In this document: piece by piece, positions 53,846 to 62,656 of the stretch | Position numbering within the stretch: position 1 is the first letter of the stretch | Layout: each line of letters begins with the position of its first letter | NCBI GenBank assembly: GCA_016699515.1 | Contig: CP064978.1 | Coordinates: 682,001 to 746,000, forward strand | Direction: 5' to 3' | DNA from: Candidatus Peregrinibacteria bacterium | GTDB taxonomy: Bacteria > Patescibacteriota > Gracilibacteria > UM-FILTER-43-11 | Length of the DNA: 64,000 bases | Notes under the pieces: generated by a model | Seen by the model: only the letters and a program-made list of their open reading frames with translations | Told to the model about the DNA's origin: nothing | Databases searched by the model: none | Program-made: the position numbers and the translations under genes

Positions 53846-55262
53846 TTAAAGGCTAATTTCAGGCACTTGTTTACGCGCCTGATCCATTTGATAGTTCGAC
53901 ATTTCATCCTGCTTCGCGATCTTGTCGAGTTCGTTTTGCAATGTCTCGCCCTCAAGCCCCTTGAGCTCACGGATTGCCGTTTCTTTGCTCTCCATTCCGC
54001 TTTCAACCATGATTTGGTGAGTCTGTGCTTCGGAAAACAAATCACGCGGCAATCCCAAATCCCATACGAAGGAAATATCCACGTTGTCTGGGAATTTTTT
54101 CGCGCCTTCAAAGAAGAGTGCGGTCTTCAAAATATCAATCAGTTTTGCCTCGTAGCTTCGTTGTTTGCGCTTGATCTTCTTGAGAAACGCGGCCATGCGC
54201 AGTTTCGCCGTTTCTACCTTTTCCACTCCGCCTTTGTCTTCCAGTCCCAAGAATGACACAGGCGTTTGAGTAACCGTGCAGATTTGTCTAATAAGACCTT
54301 CGATCTGCTTGAATCCTTCCTCGATCAGTGGATTCGAATTGGTGATGTACTGCGGAACGATGTCGCCCTTTTCAACGAGGAAGATATCTTGTGTGCTATC
54401 CATTTCGCCCTTCTTGCTTAGCACGCCTTCGCCAACTGCTACTTTTGAATTCAGGTGCTTGATGAGCTGCACGGATATTTGCGTGATGCGATCGTTTATT
54501 TCCTCGAACAAATTCATCACGCTTTCGTAAGCGGAAATGCCAAAGCGTTCCTTTACCGTCTTGAAATTGTCGATCTGGAAAATCGGTATGTAATCCAGCT
54601 CCGTATCTTCCTCGGCTGGCAAGTCAGCACTGAATAGTGCGAGCTCGGTCAGCTGCGATTGCTTCATGTCGGGCGTGGTCGTCCAGAGTTCGTGGACGAT
54701 CTTGCCTTTGTTGTTTTCTAGCTTGTGAATCTGTTTGTAGAGGAAGGTTTCTTTCTTTTGGTTCTTCGGATTCACGAGGTCGATGTAAGAAGCGATTACG
54801 ATCTGCCGTGGTTCTTCGCCAAGACGCACACCCGTGAAGTCTGGGTAGTAGTTGTCGTACGGTATTTCTTCGATAATGGCCGTCTTATCCTTTTGCCGCA
54901 CGGCGATAACCGCGAAGCCTGCCACGTCCTGCATGACGGCGCTTTGGTAAAGCTTTTCGTCGAGGTAATTGTTCTGAATGATGGCGTTGATTTTTCTTTT
55001 CCGTCGGCTTTTGTTCTTCGGATTCGTTGGTCTGAATTTTCAATTGCTCGCCGAACAGAAAGTCGGCCGCCGTCAACGAGATGATCTGGCCGACGTTGTA
55101 TGCGAGATAGAGCAGTGTTTTCTTTTTGGTATCTTCCTCGAAATAACTCTTGAGTTTGAAGACCTTGCTATGAAGTCCTTTGAACACGTTGTAGTAATTA
55201 TTCAGTTTTGCCACGCGATTAAAGTCTTCGTTGGTCGGAAATTGTGTTGAGATGTCGCTCAT
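53846..55262 (-). CDS. Portal protein (SPP1 gp6-like)
   Basis: Repaired length is about 471 residues. The N-terminal part starts MSDISTQFPTNEDFNRVAKL and includes LLYLAYNVGQIISLTAADFL; the rest has MQDVAGFAVIAVRQKDKTAI, LFEEINDRITQISVQLIKHL and the long stem helix FLKKIKRKQRSYEAKLIDIL followed by the crown region. A one-base break in T-C-T homopolymers near 54991-55000 separates them. The pattern matches phage_prot_Gp6 portals. It lies between the large terminase gene and MuF, as expected. Confidence 0.85.
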
Positions 55263-55318
55263 ATGATTATTGTTAAATGATTAAAGTCCGAGGTCGTGAC
55301 GGTTGAGGTTCACGTCGG

Positions 55319-56662
55319 TTATTTTTCTTGCTTTATAAAGTGCGAGGCGAGGCTGTCGGGATAATCGTCATGCGCTCCCGCTTTTTCTGGGTGATGGCAG
55401 GACAAGAATTCGCCCTTGTATTCCTTGATCATCTCGATCATCTGATTTTCGAACTTAGGAGCGTACTTGTGACCGTTTTGGTATACGAGTTCTTCGTCAC
55501 GCAGGATTTTGATCAGGTTCTTGTAGAGCGTGTCCTTGTTCTGCAGGCTGAATTTCACTGGCTCGGTGTTGTATCGTGTTTGCTTCTTGAAGTTGTCGAC
55601 CACTGGATCGCCGACACCCGTAGCGTCGATGCAGACCTTCATGACGTGCTTAAACTTGGTAAGTTCCTTCGCCACAATCTCGACCTGTTCGGTATAGTCA
55701 TCGCCCTTCATTGCCAACCAGCACAGGACTTTGTACTTTTTGAGGTCTTCGTCCCAACCTACAACCGTGACCACGCTTTCGTCCTGCTCTTTGGCAATAT
55801 CCCAGCCCACATAGACTGGATTTTCGTACGGAAGTTTTACGCTGTAGTCTCGGCCGAGTTTTTCGAGATCGGCCTTGGTGATAAGCATTCCGCGCCCGAT
55901 CTTCCATTCAAGTGCATACTGTGTTTGGAAGTAGTCGCTGTCTTCGCGGTAACGTTCCTTTTCGCCTTCGATAAAGTCTTTGTACTTGCGGTGCAGTGGG
56001 TTCTTCGTTTTGCCATACAGCCTTTCTTTGTCTTCGATCACATGTTTGTAGTCGTACTTGAAGACGTTCTTGCCGTTCTCAATTCCTTTGTAGAAATTGC
56101 AGAGCTGATATCCGCCCGAGCCGATGAATATCTTGCTGCCATTGGTTGAAGCGAGCATCGGGAATACTTCATTCTTTGCCTTTTCGTCATCGATCTTTTG
56201 AGCTTCTTCGATAATAGCCAAGTGCAGCGATTTACTTTCAAGGTGCGAGGTGGGAGCAAGCGAAAAACAGTAGATGACGTTGCCGTTCCCGAGTTTCAGC
56301 GTTGTGCCGTTTGATTCTTCGAAGTCGAGCTTGAACAAACTTTTCAGAATCCGCAGGTTGTCCTTGAGTCTGTCGAAGTCCGTTTTTGCCTGTTCTTTTT
56401 GAGGAGCGAATATCCCGATGGACAAGGGTGTCGGGAAGAAGTGGTGGGCAAAGGTCATGAGATACGCGATCGCGTCCACAACCGCCGTTGTCTTTCCAGC
56501 TTGGCGTGACACTTCGATAAAGATTTCCTCGCCGTGGGTAGCAAAAACAGTGCTGATGATTTGCTGGGCAATCGTCCGCTGGTAATCCGTGAATGGACGC
56601 TTGAAGTATTTCTCTCCGAACGCATTCAGTCCGCGATATGTTTTTGGCAGGTCTATGATCAT
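55319..56662 (-). CDS. terL: Terminase large subunit
   Basis: TerL is the motor that cuts and packages phage DNA. The 447-residue protein has an N-terminal ATPase with Walker A-like SRQAGKTTAVVDA, Walker B LHLAIIEEAQKI and motif III FIGSGG, followed by an RNase H-fold nuclease: VYVGWDIAKEQDESVV with the first Asp, VCIDATGVGDPV with the second and AGAHDDYPDSLA with the third pair. Its start overlaps the small subunit stop as ATGA. The plus-strand open frame opposite it is a shadow. Confidence 0.93.
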   Translation of the reverse strand: MIIDLPKTYRGLNAFGEKYFKRPFTDYQRTIAQQIISTVFATHGEEIFIEVSRQAGKTTAVVDAIAYLMTFAHHFFPTPLSIGIFAPQKEQAKTDFDRLKDNLRILKSLFKLDFEESNGTTLKLGNGNVIYCFSLAPTSHLESKSLHLAIIEEAQKIDDEKAKNEVFPMLASTNGSKIFIGSGGYQLCNFYKGIENGKNVFKYDYKHVIEDKERLYGKTKNPLHRKYKDFIEGEKERYREDSDYFQTQYALEWKIGRGMLITKADLEKLGRDYSVKLPYENPVYVGWDIAKEQDESVVTVVGWDEDLKKYKVLCWLAMKGDDYTEQVEIVAKELTKFKHVMKVCIDATGVGDPVVDNFKKQTRYNTEPVKFSLQNKDTLYKNLIKILRDEELVYQNGHKYAPKFENQMIEMIKEYKGEFLSCHHPEKAGAHDDYPDSLASHFIKQEK

Positions 56663-57009
56663 TCGTCTTTTGATAATAATTTGGCCAGCTCGATGGTCGG
56701 GTCTTCGAATTGGAGTTGCTGTTTCATCATGTATTTATGATTTCGGGTCTGCAGATAGAAGCGCACCATGTTCATGTCTTTGTTCACGATGATGGCTTCC
56801 GCAAGCCTGTCTTCGGCGATGATTCCGATTTCGATGTACCGTATTTCCTCTGATTTCTGGTAAAAATCAGGATCGTCCTTTTGCCATCGGTAAAAAGTCA
56901 TCGAGCTGATGTTCACTTCTTTGCAGGCAAGCGTAACAATTCCTTTGCGGCGTTGGAGCGCCTCAAGGAAGAGTTTTTTGTCCCGAGCTGTAGTTTTCTT
57001 GCCTTGCAT
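56659..57009 (-). CDS. terS: Terminase small subunit
   Basis: The 116-residue protein binds the packaging site and stimulates TerL. It has an N-terminal helix-turn-helix (KKLFLEALQRRKGIVTLACK, VNISSMTFYRWQKDDPDFYQ), an oligomerisation helix (IEIGIIAEDRLAEAIIV) and the TerL-interacting C-terminus. The four-base overlap with terL indicates coupling. The gene upstream is the ParB-type methylase with about 47 bp between. Confidence 0.85.
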   Translation of the reverse strand: MQGKKTTARDKKLFLEALQRRKGIVTLACKEVNISSMTFYRWQKDDPDFYQKSEEIRYIEIGIIAEDRLAEAIIVNKDMNMVRFYLQTRNHKYMMKQQLQFEDPTIELAKLLSKDE

Positions 57010-57056
57010 AAAAGTGAGTTAGTAAGCACCCCTGTCCGTGTAACAAGTGTCACATG

Positions 57057-58313
57057 TCAGGAGGATTTTTGAGCCTTCTTGCCCGTGAAGTCTTCCCAGC
57101 GTTTTACGATCACGTCGACGTATTTCGGGTCGAGTTCCATGCCGTAAGATACGCGGTGGGTTTTCTCGCAGGCAATCAAAGCGGAGCCTGATCCCATGAA
57201 GAGGTCGAGCACGATGTCACCAGATTTACTGCTGTTTACGATGGCGTAAGAGACCAGCTCCACGGGTTTCTGGGTCGGATGGACGTATTCCTGCACATTA
57301 CTGCGCGACATACTCCATACAGTCGTTTTGCCCTGCGTTTCATAGCGCTTCATTCGTTGCGCCCATGCCAAGAGTTCCTTTTCTGATTTCTGGAAGTCCC
57401 ACACGGTGGAGTGCGAGCGGTCGCCGTAAAACTGCGTTTTCTCGCCTTTGATTCCCGCGTAGAAGAACGGTTCATGTTTCCAGCGGTAATCACCCCAGCC
57501 GAGCGCGCTTGATGGCTTATTCCAGATGAGCTGGCTCTTCACTTCGAATCCCGTCTTTTCCAAGGCGCCTTCGAATTGCCGTTGTGTTGATGAGCTATGG
57601 AAGACATAAATGCCCGAACCATTCTTCATCGCTTCGCGGTAGTTCTGGAATGACTTGGTCAGAAACGCCACGAAAGCGTCATCGCTCATATTGTCATTCT
57701 TGATGTGATTCTTAGCCTTTTCGCCCGTGCCTTTGTAGTTCACGTTGTACGGCGGATCGGTGAAGACCATGTCCGCTTTGTGGCCGTTCATGAGCTTAGC
57801 CACGTCTTCCTTGCTGGTCGAGTCTCCGCACATCAGGCGGTGCTCGCCGAGCAGGTAGATTTCACCGAGTTTTGAAACGGCCGTTTCTGGCAGCTCTGGC
57901 ACTTCATCGTCTTTGTCGTCGGGATCAAGGTTCAGAAAGAGTTGGTCGATTTCAGACGAATCAAAACCGACGTCGAGCAGCATTTCTTCATCGAAGTTTG
58001 CAAGCAAATCCATATCCCAGTGTCCCAAGTTTTTGTTGAGACGCAGGTTAAGTTCCTTTTCCTTTTCGATGTCGCTAATTTTGAGGTAATGCACGGGCAC
58101 TTCCTTGATGCCCATTTGCTTTGCCATGCGCACGCGGAAGTGTCCGCCGATGATGATGTTCTTGCGCTTTTCAGCGCTGTTCACGATCACGGGTTCCACA
58201 AAGCCAAAGCGCTCAATGGATTTCCTGAGTTCTTGCTCTTCCTTTTCGGTCGAGGCACGCGGGTTGTAGTCCGCAAAGATGAGTTGTTCTATGTTTACTT
58301 GTTCGATTTTCAT
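57057..58313 (-). CDS. ParB-domain DNA adenine/cytosine-N4 methyltransferase
   Basis: Residues 1-115 are a ParB/Srx-like domain: NPRASTEKEEQELRKSIERF, IIIGGHFRVRMAKQMGI. Residues about 150-410 are an N6/N4 DNA methylase of the beta class: motif IV MVFTDPPYNVNYKG, TRD, and motif X/I VLDLFMGSGSALIACEKTHR. The length of 418 matches phage ParB-methylases, which are common near terminases and modify phage DNA. It is the first gene after attenuator module 2. The exact base modified is not deducible. Confidence 0.9.
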   Translation of the reverse strand: MKIEQVNIEQLIFADYNPRASTEKEEQELRKSIERFGFVEPVIVNSAEKRKNIIIGGHFRVRMAKQMGIKEVPVHYLKISDIEKEKELNLRLNKNLGHWDMDLLANFDEEMLLDVGFDSSEIDQLFLNLDPDDKDDEVPELPETAVSKLGEIYLLGEHRLMCGDSTSKEDVAKLMNGHKADMVFTDPPYNVNYKGTGEKAKNHIKNDNMSDDAFVAFLTKSFQNYREAMKNGSGIYVFHSSSTQRQFEGALEKTGFEVKSQLIWNKPSSALGWGDYRWKHEPFFYAGIKGEKTQFYGDRSHSTVWDFQKSEKELLAWAQRMKRYETQGKTTVWSMSRSNVQEYVHPTQKPVELVSYAIVNSSKSGDIVLDLFMGSGSALIACEKTHRVSYGMELDPKYVDVIVKRWEDFTGKKAQKSS

Positions 58314-58325
58314 AGGGGTAAAATT

Positions 58326-58390
58326 AAAAAAAGACCATGCGACGCCCGATTTTTCGGGCAGATGGTCTTTAAGACTTGGGTTGCGATATT
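58326..58390 (-). ncRNA. Promoter-proximal attenuator or small RNA, module 2
   Basis: On the minus strand, from a predicted start near 58390: AGTCTTAAAGACCA (58363-58376), outer 9-bp stem ATGGTCTTT / AAAGACCAT (58362-58370 with 58330-58338), inner stem GCCCGA/TCGGGC (58344-58349 with 58354-58359), then T7. The first 14 nt are identical to module 1 while the inner stems differ in sequence but not in form. It lies just upstream of the ParB-methylase/terminase operon. Confidence 0.65.
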
Positions 58391-58396
58391 TGCTTG

Positions 58397-58424
58397 ATTA
58401 TAGGCCGAGCCTACGAGCTTTCAA
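58397..58424 (-). promoter_or_regulatory. Strong promoter of module 2
   Basis: Minus strand TTGAAA (58419-58424), 16 bp, TATAAT (58397-58402). The -35 is inside the 3' end of the 67-residue gene at 58411-58614. Confidence 0.7.
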
Positions 58425-58614
58425 GCAATTCGGGCAGTTCCTCAAAGAGGGACTTTGACGTGACAGTTACGACTTTAAACTCTCCGTTCTCAAACTTATA
58501 ATACCAAAATTTCTTATTTCGGTCTTTGATTTCAATAAGCGGAGCCCCTTCTTTTACGAGGTATTTGAAGAGGATGTAGTTGCCGCGTGCCGTTTTGATA
58601 GGGATATTTTCCAT
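58411..58614 (-). CDS. Small beta-rich hypothetical protein
   Basis: A 67-residue protein (MENIPIKTARGNYILFKYLV; KKFWYYKFENGEFKVVTVTS; ends FEELPELLESS). It is short, beta-rich and mixed-charge, possibly an SH3-like fold, with no family match I can recall. It follows the DUF1064 nuclease by 4 bp and its 3' end contains the promoter of module 2. Translation is supported by compact spacing with both neighbours. Confidence 0.55.
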   Translation of the reverse strand: MENIPIKTARGNYILFKYLVKEGAPLIEIKDRNKKFWYYKFENGEFKVVTVTSKSLFEELPELLESS

Positions 58615-58618
58615 AACT

Positions 58619-58981
58619 TTAAGTTTCCAAAAATGTAAAATCTTTGTGCTTGAAGAGCAGAAGTTTTCTTTTCAAGCGATAGACGGGATGATTTTTCGTG
58701 ATTACTGATTTCACGTCTTCGACAATCTTTTCGCCGCCCCTGGCGGTGTAGCTGAAATCCGCGACGTATTCGATTTTGCGTTCCGCTTTGCCCTCATGTT
58801 TGAATGACGGCAATAACTCGAAGCGCGGTTGCACCTTCAGGTTTTTGATCTCGCCAGACCTTTGCAGAAGCTTGAGCTCCATGTAGCGTCGAGCCTCTTT
58901 GGCGCTGGCAAATTCGATACCGTCGACCGTTGTTTTGCGGTTTCCGAATTTGTTGCCGTTGTTGTGGTAAAAATGTCTCAT
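58619..58981 (-). CDS. DUF1064-family phage nuclease
   Basis: A 120-residue PD-(D/E)XK-like protein. It begins MRHFYHNNGNKFGNRKTTVD and has GIEFASAKEARRYMELKLLQ, IEYVADFSYTARGGEKIVED with catalytic Asp and then VEDVKSVITKNHPVYRLKRK (D-x-K). DUF1064 proteins occur in phage replication modules and are related to Holliday-junction resolvases of the Hjc/RusA-like group. It is 9 bp downstream of the helicase loader stop. Confidence 0.85.
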   Translation of the reverse strand: MRHFYHNNGNKFGNRKTTVDGIEFASAKEARRYMELKLLQRSGEIKNLKVQPRFELLPSFKHEGKAERKIEYVADFSYTARGGEKIVEDVKSVITKNHPVYRLKRKLLLFKHKDFTFLET

Positions 58982-58989
58982 GGTATTTG

Positions 58990-59808
58990 TTAAAATAGTG
59001 GAATGGCCTGATATCTGCGGTCTCTTTCGGTAAAACGGATCGGTTTGCAGTTGCCCATGATTCTTGAGGCAATCTGCGGCTTATAGGTTTTCGCGAGGTC
59101 TTCCAGAGAGAGATTGGAGGTGATAATCATCGGCTTTCGGTTCTTCCAACGATGGTCGATGATCTGGTACATCTGGTCGGACATCCAGTCTGAGTATTTC
59201 TCAACGCCCACGTCATCAAGCACAAGCAGTTCCATTTCCTTCATGCGTTCGAAGAGTTTTGAGTCTTCGGATTTGATGTCGCTGTCGAAGGTGTTTTTCA
59301 CTCGGGTGATCGTCTCTGGCATATTCAGGAACAGGACTTCGACCATTTCGCGTTCCATCAGTTCGTTGGCCAGCACTATGGCGGCATGCGTCTTTCCAGC
59401 GCCCACGTTTCCCCAGAAGTAGAAGCCATATCCGTTCTGTTTCATCGCTTTCCAGTTTTTCAAATACTTGGTTATCTCGTCGTGCAGTTTTTGATTTCCT
59501 TTGAGGTCAGGCAGTTTCTTGGATCGGAACAGTCCTTCAATGCCAGAGATTTTGAGGGCGCGGTCGATCCTGTCTTGCTTCCACGTTCTCAGATTCGCTT
59601 GCTGCGCAGGTTCGCTTTTCCATGAGTCGAACATCGCTCGGCCTTTGTCGCATTCGGGGCAGTAGTGCTTATCGCTCATGCCGTAGCATTGGTAGCTCAC
59701 CGAGCTGTCGGTAAAGCCCCGATCGCGGCAGTCCCTACACGACCAAGTCGGCGCGTCCTTCGGTGGAAACGTGGCCGCTTCCTTGATGATTTCGCTGATT
59801 TTTTCCAT
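58990..59808 (-). CDS. DnaC/IstB-like helicase loader
   Basis: A 272-residue AAA+ protein that likely loads the host DnaB helicase on phage DNA. A zinc-binding N-terminal segment has WSCRDCRDRG and HYCPECDKGRA (two CxxC pairs). Walker A is FYFWGNVGAGKTHAAIVLAN, Walker B LLVLDDVGVEKYSDW, and sensor 1 MIITSNLSLEDL; the Arg finger region is IASRIMGNCKPIRFT. I start at ATG 59806-59808 (MEKISEIIKEAATFP); the open frame extends further only inside the upstream gene. Confidence 0.88.
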   Translation of the reverse strand: MEKISEIIKEAATFPPKDAPTWSCRDCRDRGFTDSSVSYQCYGMSDKHYCPECDKGRAMFDSWKSEPAQQANLRTWKQDRIDRALKISGIEGLFRSKKLPDLKGNQKLHDEITKYLKNWKAMKQNGYGFYFWGNVGAGKTHAAIVLANELMEREMVEVLFLNMPETITRVKNTFDSDIKSEDSKLFERMKEMELLVLDDVGVEKYSDWMSDQMYQIIDHRWKNRKPMIITSNLSLEDLAKTYKPQIASRIMGNCKPIRFTERDRRYQAIPLF

Positions 59809-60533
59809 AATTTTGTGAATTAAATTTGGCGGCATTTTGCTGCCAAGTCGCAAAGCGCCTGTCGACCTCTAACGTTTTTTCAAGTTCCCAGCGCTGCTTC
59901 GTGCCCGACTTATTTTTCTCAGTCCAGTAGTTGTAAAATTTTTTGGCGTTCGTCGTTTTCGTTCAATTGTTCGTCTTCAATTTTTTTGAAAAACTTTCTT
60001 GCCTTTTGGGCGGGTGAAATTTCGCCAGAAATTTCTGCACCCTCTTCTTCCTCTCCTATACTTTTCTTCTCTTTACTATCCTTTACTTTACTTTGTGGTG
60101 TTTCGGCGGACGGTAATCCTTTCAGCGCGGGTTTCTGCTTACATTTAATCGATAAATGTTTGCACAAATCCTGTTTCGTCATGCACTTTCTTTTTCGTCT
60201 CTCGTAGACGCTTTGCAGGTTGTTGACGAAGTTCTCGCTGAAGATGATCCTTTGCGCCCACATGTCGGTATCAAAAGTTCCGAGCGTGGTTAGCAGCTCC
60301 ATGATTTCTTCCGCCTTATCTCGGCTCACCTTGGTTATTGCGAGCAGATACTCGTAGTCGGCGGGTTTTCTGCAGTCAATAAAGTGGTTTTCGGTCTTGC
60401 CCAATATTTCCAAAATTTTGAACAGAAAAGCATAGCCATCGTTTCCAAAACGCTGCTCAACCGTAAACAGCGTTTTACCGCTGTTCACATAGTGAGGAAA
60501 ATAATCGACTGTGTTCTTTTCTGGTCTCGCCAT
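59735..60533 (-). CDS. Phage replication-initiation-like protein (DUF4373)
   Basis: The N-terminal domain (MARPEKNTVDYFPHYVNSGK, FGNDGYAFLFKILEILGKTE, EYLLAITKVSRDKAEEIMEL) is the Lin1244/Lin1753-type DnaD-related DUF4373. A Lys/Glu linker follows. The frame ends at 59919, but a one-base change at AAAATTTT near 59935-59942 continues it with YWTEKNKSGTKQRWELEKTL and ATWQQNAAKFNSQN, a C-terminal motif typical of this family, to a stop at 59735. Repaired length about 265 residues, then overlapping the helicase-loader start by about 75 bp. Confidence 0.78.
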
Positions 60534-60536
60534 AGG

Positions 60537-61667
60537 TTAAATAATTAATTTTTCGATGATATATTCCACTACGGAAACGGTGACTGCGTTTCCCAGTGTT
60601 TTGTATCTCTGTGCATTTGAGATTTTAATTTTCACTCCGTTTTCTCCAATTCCGAATTCCGTCCACCCGTCAGGGAATGACTGAAGTCTCTCGCACTCAA
60701 GAGGAGTGAGACGACGAATGCTGTGTCCAGTAACGCCCAGTTCGGGAACGCGTCCGCTTCTTAAACAGCCTCTATTGTCGCGTCCGTCTCGTAAAATAAG
60801 TTCTTTCACCATCGGTTCATGCCCGTGACTTTGGGCTTTTAGCGTCAGACTAATATCCATTTCGACTGGTGACTTATTTTTATGACCGTAATGAGCCAGT
60901 ATTTTGGGTTGTCTCATGCCACCCTGCATTGTATTGAGAGTCGGGGAAATTCCTTCAGAGCTGTAAACGCGGTCGTTTGAATGTTTTGGATTGTTGATCT
61001 GATTAATTCCATGACGATCCTGTGACGTAAGCGTAAACGCAACATCTCCATCATTTTTGAAACGCCTGCCATGTTGTCTTTTTTTGATTCTGTCTGGCGT
61101 TAAAACTGGCACTACGCCTGTTTGAGCAATTCGACCGTTTGCTCGCGCGAGAGGAAATATTTTTCGTCTGGGGAGTCTTCCAAAATATCCAATAATGAAC
61201 ACTCTTTCCCGATTCTGTGGGACTCCGAAATTTTTGCTGTTAAGAACCTGCCACTCGAAGCTATACCCCAGCTCTGCAATCGCTTTGGTGACAGTCGCAA
61301 AAGTTTTTCCGTTGTCGTGAGAAAGCAATCCTTTAACATTTTCAAACAAGAAGCATCGAGGCTGTTTGATTCGCAAAATTCTCGCAAGGTCAAAAAATAA
61401 CCCACCTCTGGCATCGGAAAATCCACCGCGTTTTCCAGCGATTGAAAAAGCCTGACAAGGGAATCCTCCGACAAGGAGGTCGAAGTCTGGCAGTTCGCTC
61501 GGATTGATTTTAGTGATGTCTCCATAATTTGGGTTATTAAATTTTAACTTGTAAATCTGCTCCGCAAACCTATCAATTTCAGAGTGCCCGACGACTTCAA
61601 TTCCGTTTATCTGAAGCGCGAGATCGAATCCGCCAATGCCCGAAAATGTAGAGAAAGCTTTCATCAT
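60537..61667 (-). CDS. C5-cytosine DNA methyltransferase (phage third copy)
   Basis: A 376-residue Dcm-type enzyme: motif I FSTFSGIGGFDLAL, IV LLVGGFPCQAFSIAG, VI LFENVKGLLSHD, VIII PQNRERVFIIGYFG and X YKTLGNAVTVSVVEYI. The target-recognition segment around RRFKNDGDVAFTLTSQDRHG is long, suggesting a distinct specificity from the two cassette methylases. No endonuclease is adjacent, so it is a solitary phage methylase, possibly protecting phage DNA. ATG at 61665-61667; a second ATG follows directly (MMKAF). Confidence 0.9.
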   Translation of the reverse strand: MMKAFSTFSGIGGFDLALQINGIEVVGHSEIDRFAEQIYKLKFNNPNYGDITKINPSELPDFDLLVGGFPCQAFSIAGKRGGFSDARGGLFFDLARILRIKQPRCFLFENVKGLLSHDNGKTFATVTKAIAELGYSFEWQVLNSKNFGVPQNRERVFIIGYFGRLPRRKIFPLARANGRIAQTGVVPVLTPDRIKKRQHGRRFKNDGDVAFTLTSQDRHGINQINNPKHSNDRVYSSEGISPTLNTMQGGMRQPKILAHYGHKNKSPVEMDISLTLKAQSHGHEPMVKELILRDGRDNRGCLRSGRVPELGVTGHSIRRLTPLECERLQSFPDGWTEFGIGENGVKIKISNAQRYKTLGNAVTVSVVEYIIEKLII

Positions 61668-61677
61668 GTGTTCGGTG

Positions 61678-62637
61678 TTAAATATCCAAAGCTTCCGCTC
61701 CTTTGTCCGAGTAACGGTTTTGCTGGATCGTTTTGATTTCGCCAAGCGTCCATTGTCTCTGTGTATCGACCTCCTCGCAGAAGTCCTGCCATGATTCTTC
61801 CCAGCCGAAAGCGGCGAATGGATTTGGTAGGAATTGCACGATGCCCGTCTCTTCATCGATGAGCGGTTGGCCAGCAAGTTCGCGCACCACGCGTCCGTAG
61901 ATTTCCAGAAAGCGTTGTAGGATTGTCGGGGTGTATTCGACCACGTAAGGCACAATTTGCGGCGACCCGTCGCGGCACTTTGTTTTCTTGATCTGGTCGA
62001 AGATCATTCGCTTTGGATTCACTCCGAATTCTTTGCGGATCAGGAACCAGTAGACGGCCGCTTGCATTTCGAAGGCTGGAGCCATTTCACTTTGCTCTTT
62101 GACCATGGTCACCATTTTGTGGTCGACGATGATGTAGTCTTCGCCGTCCTTTACGATCAGGTCGCAGAATCCTTTAAGGGCAATCGGCATGCTTTTGCCT
62201 TCGAGGTCTTCGAAGTCGGATACGAATTTCTTTTCCACAGCCACGATCTCTTCGTAGGCAGGGAGCGCTGCTCGGTAAAATTCCACCGCTTGCTTCACGC
62301 TTGCTGCAGATTTCTCAAAGCTGCCAGTTTTGCCCCAATCGATAGCTCCAGCGGTATCTTTATTTCCAAAGTCGGTTAAGGCAAGGAATATTGCATCTTC
62401 CCATGCAAAGTTAAGTGTTCCTGCCTGTACGGATCTCCAATACGCTTCGATAATGGCATGCAGCGCTTTGCCTTCAAGCAGTGAAGGACTTTCTCTTTCG
62501 TCGAATTCAAGGCGCACATAGCGCCTGAAGAACGACTGTCTGTCAGTCAGGTAGTTGCGAATCGCGGACATCGACAGGTATGGCACTGGGAAGTTCGCGA
62601 GCTGCGATTTAGTGATTAAAGTTTTCATAGTTTTCAT
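61678..62637 (-). CDS. RecB-type PD-(D/E)XK exonuclease
   Basis: A protein of about 319 residues related to phage RecB-like exonucleases. It begins MKTMKTLITKSQLANFPVPY. The core reads SAIRNYLTDRQSFFRRYVRL, EGKALHAIIEAYWRSV, IALKGFCDLIVKDGEDYIIV and DHKMVTMVKEQSEM, with Asp then D-H-K as the metal site and AFEMQAAVYWFLIRKEFGVN as the QxxxY helix. No Cys cluster is seen, unlike the Cas4-like protein at 45.5 kb. It would prepare DNA ends for recombination or genome concatemer processing. Confidence 0.8.
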   Translation of the reverse strand: MKTMKTLITKSQLANFPVPYLSMSAIRNYLTDRQSFFRRYVRLEFDERESPSLLEGKALHAIIEAYWRSVQAGTLNFAWEDAIFLALTDFGNKDTAGAIDWGKTGSFEKSAASVKQAVEFYRAALPAYEEIVAVEKKFVSDFEDLEGKSMPIALKGFCDLIVKDGEDYIIVDHKMVTMVKEQSEMAPAFEMQAAVYWFLIRKEFGVNPKRMIFDQIKKTKCRDGSPQIVPYVVEYTPTILQRFLEIYGRVVRELAGQPLIDEETGIVQFLPNPFAAFGWEESWQDFCEEVDTQRQWTLGEIKTIQQNRYSDKGAEALDI

Positions 62638-62656
62638 CGTTAAGATTGGTAAAAAA

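Noticed and set aside
55328..56149. 273-residue plus-strand open frame
   Set aside because: Shadow opposite the terminase large subunit, whose motifs are clear on the minus strand.
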